In this document: positions 4,972 to 10,304 of the stretch, in pieces
Numbering within the stretch: the first letter of the stretch is position 1
How the letters are laid out: the number at the start of each line of letters is the position of its first letter
Assembly: GCA_049366815.1 (NCBI GenBank)
Contig: JBMNCO010000060.1
Span: forward strand, 1-10,304
DNA: 10,304 nt
From: CAYNYM01 sp049366815
GTDB taxonomy: Bacteria; Desulfobacterota; DSM-4660; Desulfatiglandales; HGW-15
Direction of reading: 5' to 3'
Position numbers and translations under genes: made by a program
The notes under the pieces: generated by a model
The model's input: the letters and a program-made list of their open reading frames with translations, nothing else
Told to the model about the DNA's origin: nothing
Database searches by the model: none

Positions 4972-6317
4972 TTCCCAACCTTTTCATCCCCGGTTTTTCA
5001 AAAAGCCTTCATTCCATATCCTTTCTCTGGCTGGGCGGCCTTGTCGCGGGTCTCCTGAGTTTCCTGACGCAGATCATCCTGGCCCGGTATCTTTCCCTGG
5101 GGGACTATGGGGCCTTTTCCGCGGCCTACCGGTTGATCTGTATACTCGCCCCTGTTGCGGGATTCGGGGTGGGGGCCTACTGGCTCAGGCGCTTCGGAAA
5201 GGAGGGTATCGAGGGACGGCGCTGGTTAAACCCCTCCTTCAAACTCGTGGCCGTCACCACCTGCAGCGCGATCGGGATCATCCTGGGAGTCGGGTCTGTT
5301 GCGGGTTTCGATGAAGACGTGAGAATCCTGATCCACCGGCTCGCCCCGGTGGTGCTCTTCTGGGCCTCAACCGAGCTTGTGAGGGCGCGCTTCCAGCTCG
5401 AGGCGCGGTACCGGACCCTGGCCCTCTGGGATACCCTCTTCAGTCTGACAGGCCTGGTAGTCGCCTGCCTCCTTGTCCTGAGCCGGAAGGGCCTCTATTT
5501 CCTTTCCGCCGGATACGCGACGGGTGCCCTGGCCATCGCGGTCCTGGGCGGGATGATCCTCTACAGAATGGCCGCGGGCCCTTTTTCACCGGCGGGGCAC
5601 CCAGCCGCCGGCGGGACGGATGTGGAAAGGTTCCGGAATGTCCCGACGGTTGCGGCCGTTCTGAAGGGTACACTGCCCTTCGCGCTCGACGGGATCTTCT
5701 ACATGGTCTATTTCCAGATCGGGGTCGTCATGGTGGGGTGGTTTGACGGCTCTTCTTCGGCCGGGATGTATAATGTGGCCATAACGATCCTGTCGGCCGT
5801 ATACCTCCTGCCCGGTGTGGTCTATCAGAAATTTCTCATCCCGAAGATTCAAAGATGGGCGGAGCATGACCGGGGCAGATTGATCGAGGTCTACAGCTTC
5901 GGAAACGGGGCCATGTTTCTCTGCGGCCTCTTTTTCATGCTCTGCGTGCTCATCAGCGTCTGGACCGTCGTCCCGTGGTTTTTCGGGCCCCGCTACGCGG
6001 AGTCCGGCCGGATTCTCCTTGTCCTGTGCATTGCCGTGCCCATCCGGTTCCTGTCCGCAAATGTCGGCAGCACCCTGGTCACCGGCGAACACATGCGCCG
6101 CAAAAATCTGTACCAGGGGGTGGGCGCCCTGCTCAACATCCTGCTGAATCTGTTCCTTATCCCCATGCTCGGATTTTACGGCGCGGCCCTGTCTGCGGTC
6201 CTGACCGAGGGGCTGATCCTCGCTCTGTACGCATCCGGTGTGAGGAACCATGTCCTGGGTCCAGGGGTGTGGAGGTCCTGGTCCTTCAGGCCGGGAGGTC
6301 ACGACCATCATGGATGA
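4968..6317 (+). CDS. Polysaccharide flippase of the Wzx / MATE-like (MOP) superfamily
   Basis: The 449-residue, strongly hydrophobic protein has about twelve predicted membrane spans by eye, near residues 17-36, 48-70, 92-113, 120-135, 155-172, 180-200, 238-258, 270-290, 315-340, 348-366, 385-402 and 404-422. The N-terminal pattern (WLGGLVAG, then TQIILARYLSLGDYGAFSAAYRL) is the classical opening of Wzx/RfbX-like oligosaccharide transporters, and the last third contains GEHMRRKN followed by LNILLNLFLIPMLGFYGAALSAV, also typical. It should move lipid-linked oligosaccharide units from the inner to the outer leaflet of the inner membrane. The start is a TTG overlapping the rfbD stop (TTGA); no ATG or GTG gives a better N-terminus and no clear ribosome binding site is visible, so coupling with rfbD is likely. 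The hydrophilic tail is histidine-rich (HDHHG) and overlaps the next gene by eight bases. The gene name wzx is reasonable by class but not proven by context. Confidence 0.88.
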   Translation: MIPNLFIPGFSKSLHSISFLWLGGLVAGLLSFLTQIILARYLSLGDYGAFSAAYRLICILAPVAGFGVGAYWLRRFGKEGIEGRRWLNPSFKLVAVTTCSAIGIILGVGSVAGFDEDVRILIHRLAPVVLFWASTELVRARFQLEARYRTLALWDTLFSLTGLVVACLLVLSRKGLYFLSAGYATGALAIAVLGGMILYRMAAGPFSPAGHPAAGGTDVERFRNVPTVAAVLKGTLPFALDGIFYMVYFQIGVVMVGWFDGSSSAGMYNVAITILSAVYLLPGVVYQKFLIPKIQRWAEHDRGRLIEVYSFGNGAMFLCGLFFMLCVLISVWTVVPWFFGPRYAESGRILLVLCIAVPIRFLSANVGSTLVTGEHMRRKNLYQGVGALLNILLNLFLIPMLGFYGAALSAVLTEGLILALYASGVRNHVLGPGVWRSWSFRPGGHDHHG

Positions 6318-7167
6318 TGAGGGAAAGAGGCACGTTTTATCTCCAATGTCCGCACCGGTCAGTGTCATCATTCCCTGCTACCGGTGCAGGGGGACCATAG
6401 AACGCGCCCTTCGTTCCGTCCTTTGGCAGAGCGTGCGGCCCGAGGAGGTCCTGATGATCGAGGACGGAAGCGGCGACGGAGGCAGGACCCTGTCCCTGCT
6501 GCATCATCTGAAGCAAAGGCATGAGGGGAAAGTGGAAATCAAGGTCCTTGCCCTGAGGGAGAACAGGGGGGCCGCCGTGGCGCGAAACACGGGCTGGGAG
6601 GCGGCCCGCCGGCCCTTTGTCGCATTCCTGGATGCAGACGATGCCTGGCACCCGAGAAAGATCGAGATCCAGTACAACTGGATGAAGCACCGTCCGGAAG
6701 CGGCCCTCTCAGGGCATCCAAGACTTTTCGTGAGGGAGGACGAAGGGATATGCGCCTTGCCGGATCAATGGTCGGCCCGGCCCGTGAGCGCAGGACGCCT
6801 CCTTTTCCGCAATTGGTTTTTCACCTCGTGTGTCATGTTGCGCCGGGATATCCCCTTCCGGTTCGACCCCGCCAAGCGTTATTCCGAGGATTATCTGTTG
6901 TGGCTGAAGATCCTGTTGAGCGGATACCGGGGCCGGCGGCTGGAATTACCCCTGGGCTTCTGTTTCAAACCCGATTTCGGCTCCTCCGGCCTGAGCGGGG
7001 ATCTGTGGCGGATGGAGAAGGGGGAACTGGATACCTACGGGAGGCTTTGCCGGGAGGGACTGATTTCCCCCCTTCTCCTGCCTCTTCTCTATTTTTTGTC
7101 CCTGGCAAAATATCTTCGGCGGGTGGCGATTGCTTCTTTAAGAAAGAATGGTCATGGTTTCGTGTGA
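6310..7167 (+). CDS. Family 2 glycosyltransferase
   Basis: The 285-residue GT-A-fold enzyme transfers a sugar from a nucleotide donor to a growing glycan in the cytoplasm. The domain starts with VSVIIPCYRC, continues with IEDGSGDGG (nucleotide-binding loop) and NRGAAVARNTGWEAA, and has the metal-binding DADDAWHP with aspartates at 108, 110 and 111. An acidic pair in SEDYLLWLK (E193, D194) fits the catalytic base position of GT2 enzymes. The C-terminus has a hydrophobic stretch (ISPLLLPLLYFLSLAKYL) followed by basic residues, suggesting membrane association. The chosen start, ATG 6310, has GGGAGG at 6293-6298 and overlaps the flippase stop by eight bases; ATG 6346 directly before the domain is the alternative, and ATG 6250 would overlap too far. 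Donor and acceptor cannot be inferred. Confidence 0.9.
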   Translation: MDDEGKRHVLSPMSAPVSVIIPCYRCRGTIERALRSVLWQSVRPEEVLMIEDGSGDGGRTLSLLHHLKQRHEGKVEIKVLALRENRGAAVARNTGWEAARRPFVAFLDADDAWHPRKIEIQYNWMKHRPEAALSGHPRLFVREDEGICALPDQWSARPVSAGRLLFRNWFFTSCVMLRRDIPFRFDPAKRYSEDYLLWLKILLSGYRGRRLELPLGFCFKPDFGSSGLSGDLWRMEKGELDTYGRLCREGLISPLLLPLLYFLSLAKYLRRVAIASLRKNGHGFV

Positions 7168-7206
7168 CAGGCATTCAGTGCTTCCGGAGGCTCAAAGGGC
7201 GGTGGT

Positions 7207-8499
7207 ATGAATCTCGCAGGATCAGAAGATCATCCCTTTCATCACTTCAGGGAAAGACCCATTAAGGTGTTGACGATGATCGCACGGCTGAATATCGGCG
7301 GCCCCGCGATCATCGTGAATCACCTCGCGGAGGGTCTGGACAGAGATACCTTTTCTTCAACGCTCGTGACCGGGGTTGTGTCCGACCGGGAAGGGGACAT
7401 GGGTTATCTCTTTGAGGACGCAACCGCGCGCCGGTTCGTGATCCCTGAGCTGCAGCGGGAGATTCAGCCGCTGAAGGACCTCCGTGCGCTGCTTCACACC
7501 CTGAGGCTTTTGCGGCGGCTGAGACCCGACATCGTCCATACCCACACGGCAAAGGCCGGCACCATCGGACGAACGGCCGTTTTTCTCCATAACATCGCCT
7601 CATCGAAGAAGATCAGGGTCGTGCACACCTTTCACGGTAATATCTTCAATGGGTATTTCGGCCGGTTGAAGTCCGGGATCTTTGTGGCCGTAGAACGCCT
7701 CCTGGCACGGAAGACGGATTGCATCATCGCCATCAGCGAGACCCAGAAAAGGGAACTTGCGGAGAAATACGCGATCGCCTCGCCCGGCAGGATAAGGATC
7801 ATCAGGCTGGGTTTTGACCTCACCTCCTTTCTGTCCTGCGCCTCCCGTAGAGGCGGGTTCAGGAGGCGTCTGGGCCTCGGGGAGAAGGACCTTCTGATCG
7901 GTATCGTCGGTCGTTTGGTCCCCATCAAAAACCACAGGCTGTTTCTGGACGGAGCAAGGATTCTTCTTGAGCGAAACGCATCGACTCCTGTCACCTTCGT
8001 TGTTGTGGGGGATGGTGAAAGCGCGGAATCGTTGCGGAAATATGCCCGACGGATCGGCCTTGAAGGGCATGTCAGATTTTGCGGGTGGGTCAAAGACGTC
8101 TCCTCAGTCTATGCCGACCTGGACGCCCTTGCCCTGACCTCCCTGAACGAAGGGACGCCTGTGTCCATCATAGAGGCCATGGCCTCCTCCGTCCCGGTTG
8201 TCTCGACGGACGTGGGGGGGGTTCGTGACCTTGTGGGGCATTCAATCGGATCCCTGAGCGGGAAAGGCTTCAAGGTCTGCGAGAGGGGAGTCCTCTGCAC
8301 CGGGATGGAGCCGGAGGGGTTTGCCGATGCCTTGTGCGGCCTGATGGAAATGCCGGTCCGGGAAAGGATGGGGCTGACAACCAGGGCCCGCCGTTTTGTC
8401 GAAACGGAGTATTCAAGAGAAAGGCTTCTGAAAGAGACGGAGTCCCTGTACATCGCGCTGGCGGGTGGGGACCTCCGCGCGGGTCGGAGAAAAAGATAA
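7207..8499 (+). CDS. Family 4 glycosyltransferase (GT-B fold)
   Basis: The 430-residue enzyme shows the retaining GT4 layout. The N-terminal acceptor domain begins around residue 19 with IKVLTMIARLNIGGPAIIV, the usual opening of this group, and contains DIVHTHTAKAG and VVHTFHGN. The C-terminal donor domain starts near residue 230 (LLIGIVGRLVPIKNH), followed by FVVVGDGE, VRFCGWVKDV and the E-x7-E motif at E315 and E323 (LNEGTPVSIIEAMASSVPVVSTDVGG). The start ATG at 7207 follows a purine-rich stretch (AGGGCGGTGG) and adds about 18 residues before the domain; later in-frame starts would cut into it. A run of eight G at 8214-8221 encodes V-G-G-V and leaves the frame intact. The gap from the preceding gene is 39 bases. 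The 'NIGGPA' group often works in exopolysaccharide or O-antigen assembly, but donor and acceptor are unknown. Confidence 0.92.
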   Translation: MNLAGSEDHPFHHFRERPIKVLTMIARLNIGGPAIIVNHLAEGLDRDTFSSTLVTGVVSDREGDMGYLFEDATARRFVIPELQREIQPLKDLRALLHTLRLLRRLRPDIVHTHTAKAGTIGRTAVFLHNIASSKKIRVVHTFHGNIFNGYFGRLKSGIFVAVERLLARKTDCIIAISETQKRELAEKYAIASPGRIRIIRLGFDLTSFLSCASRRGGFRRRLGLGEKDLLIGIVGRLVPIKNHRLFLDGARILLERNASTPVTFVVVGDGESAESLRKYARRIGLEGHVRFCGWVKDVSSVYADLDALALTSLNEGTPVSIIEAMASSVPVVSTDVGGVRDLVGHSIGSLSGKGFKVCERGVLCTGMEPEGFADALCGLMEMPVRERMGLTTRARRFVETEYSRERLLKETESLYIALAGGDLRAGRRKR

Positions 8500-8591
8500 G
8501 TCCCGTGCATGGACGGCCGGGAAGGGAAGTTGCCGCCTGTGACGCCTTTTAGAGGCAGGGGAGGGGCCTGATCACAAAGACGAACCAAAGG
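8500..8591. other. Gap between the two GT4 genes
   Basis: This 92-base stretch has no credible coding frame. It begins, directly after the stop, with GTCC and GGAC arms around seven bases (8500-8514), a weak stem. Farther on, GCCT and AGGC pair around TTTAG, and a purine-rich GGGGAGGGG lies too far upstream to act as the ribosome binding site of the next gene. There is no T-rich tail, so a terminator is not supported. Confidence 0.5.
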
Positions 8592-9737
8592 ATGCAAATC
8601 GCATTCATCCGAAGGGAATACGATGCCTTCGGCGGTGCGGAGCGCTACACCCAGGCCATGATGGCCGCCCTTGCAGAGCGCGGCCTGGAGGTCCATCTCT
8701 TCGCAAGGCAGTGGCAGGGCGCGCCCGGAGCGGACATACAGGTCCACCGGGTGAGGACCCCCCGGCGGCCGTCGTTGTTGCGGGACGCCAGCTTTGTGAT
8801 CGGTGTGCGTCGGCAAACGCGAAGACATCACTTCGATCTGATTCAGTCTAACGAGCGTACGCTCAGTCAGGACCTCTACAGGGCCGGTGACGGTGTGCAC
8901 GCCACCTGGCTGCGGTTGAGAGGGCGTCTGCAGGGACCTTTGAAGCGTCTTTCCGTGCGGATCAATCCCTACCACCGCTACACCCTGTGGCTGGAACGGC
9001 GGCTTTTTGAGGATCCGGCGCTCAAGGCGGTGGTGGTCAATTCCAACATGGTGCGTCGGGAGATCACAGACCGCTTCCGGATTGCGGACAACAAGATCCA
9101 CACGATATATAACGGCACGGACCTGGACCGATTCCACCCGCGGCACCGGGAGACCCTGGGTCGCCGTTTGCGGGAGGAGGTCGGCGTGCCCGGGCATGAA
9201 CCGGTCGTCTTGTTCGTCGGTTCGGGGTTTGAGCGAAAAGGTCTGGCCCAGTTGATCCGGGCCATGGCCCTGGCCGGGGACAGTGCCCGGCTCTGGGTGG
9301 TCGGAAAAGGGGATGTGCGGCCTTACAGGAGCCTGGCCGGCCGTGTGGGAATCGAGGGACGTGTGCGGTTCTGGGGTCCGAAGACGGACGTGTCGCCCTT
9401 TTACGCCGCGGCGGACCTCTTTGCCTTTCCGTCGCTCTACGACCCCTTTCCATCGGCGGTCCTCGAGGCCCTGGCCTCAGGCCTTCCGGTCATCCAGACC
9501 GCCACCTGCGGCACCTCTGAAATCACCACCCAGGGCCGTGAGGGCTTCATCCTCCGGTGGCCCGATGATATGGATGATTTTACAGGGGCCTTAAGGGCCT
9601 GTTATGATCCCGGCCGCCGCAGGGACATGGCCCACTCGGCCCGGCGGACTGCCGAGTTCTATCCGTTTGCCGACAGCGTCAGACAGATGTTGAGACTCTA
9701 TTTCAGGTTGCTCAATCTGCCGGAGACCGGGGTGTAG
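8592..9737 (+). CDS. Family 4 glycosyltransferase, WaaG-like
   Basis: The 381-residue GT-B enzyme opens with MQIAFIRREYDAFGGAERYTQ, the style of LPS-core GT4 enzymes such as WaaG (RfaG), which adds glucose to heptose. The pattern continues with NERTLSQDLYRAGDGVHATWL, VVVNSNMVRREI, the domain linker IYNGTDLDRF, and the donor domain from VVLFVGSGFERKGL. WVVGKGD and VRFWGPKTDVSPFYAAADLFAFPS precede the donor-binding motif, which reads D284-x7-E292 (YDPFPSAVLEALASGLPV). Aspartate instead of the first glutamate is a known variation in some GT4 groups. Only a weak AAAGG touches the ATG, so ribosome binding is poor, but the N-terminus fits the family. Arginine content is high. The likely job is adding a hexose in LPS core or a related glycan; exact acceptor uncertain. 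Confidence 0.92.
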   Translation: MQIAFIRREYDAFGGAERYTQAMMAALAERGLEVHLFARQWQGAPGADIQVHRVRTPRRPSLLRDASFVIGVRRQTRRHHFDLIQSNERTLSQDLYRAGDGVHATWLRLRGRLQGPLKRLSVRINPYHRYTLWLERRLFEDPALKAVVVNSNMVRREITDRFRIADNKIHTIYNGTDLDRFHPRHRETLGRRLREEVGVPGHEPVVLFVGSGFERKGLAQLIRAMALAGDSARLWVVGKGDVRPYRSLAGRVGIEGRVRFWGPKTDVSPFYAAADLFAFPSLYDPFPSAVLEALASGLPVIQTATCGTSEITTQGREGFILRWPDDMDDFTGALRACYDPGRRRDMAHSARRTAEFYPFADSVRQMLRLYFRLLNLPETGV

Positions 9738-9788
9738 TGCACAGCGGTCGTGAAAAGGCAGAGGGCAGGGACGCGGAACTCAATCAAC

Positions 9789-9792
9789 GGAG
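9789..9792 (+). promoter_or_regulatory. Ribosome binding site deciding the last gene's start
   Basis: GGAG lies 7 bases before the TTG at 9800, an ideal spacing. The competing in-frame GTG at 9737 overlaps the previous stop codon and would add 21 polar residues with no family character. Confidence 0.6.
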
Positions 9793-9799
9793 ACACACC

Positions 9800-10304
9800 T
9801 TGGAGCTTTCGGTTGCCATCATTACGAAAGACGAAGCCGCCAACATAGGAGACTGTCTCAGGAGCCTTCAGTGGGCCACGGAAATGATCGTGGTGGACAG
9901 CCACAGCGCCGACGATACGGTAGCCATCGCGCAGGATTTGGGAGCGCGGGTCTTTGATGAAGACTGGAAGGGCTATGCCCGCCAGAAGAACAGCGCCGTT
10001 GCCAAGGCGCTTTGCCCGTGGATTCTCAGCGTGGATGCGGATGAGCGTGTTACGGCATCCCTCAGGGCCGAAATTGAAGAGATCATCCGTGATCCGGCGG
10101 CCCTTAACGGTTATCAAATTCCCCGCAAGAATTTCTTCTGCGGCCGGTGGATCCGTTACGGAGGCTGGTCGCCGGATTACACCCTCCGGTTGTTCCGCAA
10201 GGGGCGGGGAAACTTCGAGGAGCGCGCCGTCCATGAAAGACTCACCGTTGAAGGCCCGGTCGGCCGGCTCGCTTCGCCCCTGCTCCATTATACCTACGAT
10301 ACGA
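9800..10304 (+). CDS. Family 2 glycosyltransferase, WaaE/KdtX-like (cut by window end)
   Basis: The first 168 residues are present and the frame is still open at the window edge. The sequence starts LSVAIITKDEAANIGDCLRSL, followed by IVVDSHSADDTVAIAQDLGARVF, DWKGYARQKNSAV, SVDADERVT (metal-binding aspartates 79 and 81), YQIPRKNFFCGRWIRYGGWSPDYTLRLFRK and EERAVHERL. This is the pattern of the WaaE/KdtX group, GT2 enzymes that add glucose to the inner-core heptose of LPS or act on similar acceptors. It is probably a cytoplasmic, membrane-associated enzyme. The start is TTG 9800 with a good GGAG; GTG 9737 is the alternative and would overlap the upstream gene's stop. Full-length relatives have roughly 250-300 residues, so about half to two thirds is visible. 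Confidence 0.88.
   Translation, partial: MELSVAIITKDEAANIGDCLRSLQWATEMIVVDSHSADDTVAIAQDLGARVFDEDWKGYARQKNSAVAKALCPWILSVDADERVTASLRAEIEEIIRDPAALNGYQIPRKNFFCGRWIRYGGWSPDYTLRLFRKGRGNFEERAVHERLTVEGPVGRLASPLLHYTYDT

Noticed and set aside
5586..6371. Reverse-strand open frame (261 codons) opposite the flippase end
   Set aside because: Highly charged translation typical of the antisense of a membrane protein; no start context or family signature.
6750..7265. Plus-strand overlapping frame (171 codons) within the GT2 gene
   Set aside because: It is out of frame with a clear GT2 coding region and overlaps the next gene's start; no motif support.
7839..7855. Inverted repeat CGCCTC-CCGTA-GAGGCG
   Set aside because: It lies inside the GT4 coding region at an ordinary domain-linker position and the protein is uninterrupted; probably chance, and useful as a warning about short inverted repeats.
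8109..9197. Reverse-strand open frame (362 codons) across the two GT4 genes
   Set aside because: It lies opposite two intact glycosyltransferase genes plus their gap; the translation is low-complexity and arginine/proline-rich without known motifs.

Overview
This window is a single-direction (+ strand) surface-polysaccharide locus of the lipopolysaccharide / O-antigen type, about 9.9 kb long, preceded by about 360 bases of repeat-rich non-coding DNA. Base composition is GC-rich. The gene content (rfbA, rfbC, rfbD, a Wzx-like flippase, GT2 and GT4 glycosyltransferases, a WaaE/KdtX-like transferase) points to a Gram-negative bacterium. Protein style and the heptamer repeats make me lean towards a deltaproteobacterium (Desulfobacterota), but that is an impression, not a demonstrated assignment.

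Layout: 1-363 holds no credible gene. It contains a near-palindrome (26-49), three blocks of 7-base repeats in alternating orientation (63-90, 117-140, 184-204), a perfect 12-bp hairpin between the last two blocks (149-177), and an inverted repeat beside an AT-rich box just before the first gene. Positions 364-2522 encode two nucleotide-sugar enzymes: an extended SDR with ArnA/UDP-glucuronate-decarboxylase-like active-site residues and a DegT/DnrJ/EryC1/StrS (WbpE-like) aminotransferase. Positions 2642-4971 carry rfbA-rfbC-rfbD, three of the four dTDP-L-rhamnose enzymes; rfbB is absent from the window. Positions 4968-6317 encode a Wzx-type membrane flippase. Positions 6310-9737 carry one GT2 and two GT4 glycosyltransferases. 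From 9800 the window runs into a WaaE/KdtX-like GT2 gene cut by the window edge.

The genes are packed like an operon: several overlap by 3-8 bases (rfbC/rfbD, rfbD/flippase, flippase/GT2), and the remaining gaps are at most 119 bases. A coherent reading is that the first five enzymes make activated sugars (dTDP-L-rhamnose plus probably an amino or pentose-type sugar), the glycosyltransferases assemble a lipid-linked or core-linked oligosaccharide on the cytoplasmic face, and the flippase moves it across the inner membrane.

The coding part looks like a conventional polysaccharide cluster, and I see no clearly new enzymatic system. The points most worth a second look are the repeat mosaic at the left end, two similar stem-loops placed 39-48 bases before the two sub-blocks of the cluster, an eight-G tract in rfbC that sits in a -1 frame open all the way through rfbD, and the pairing of an ArnA-like SDR with an aminotransferase.
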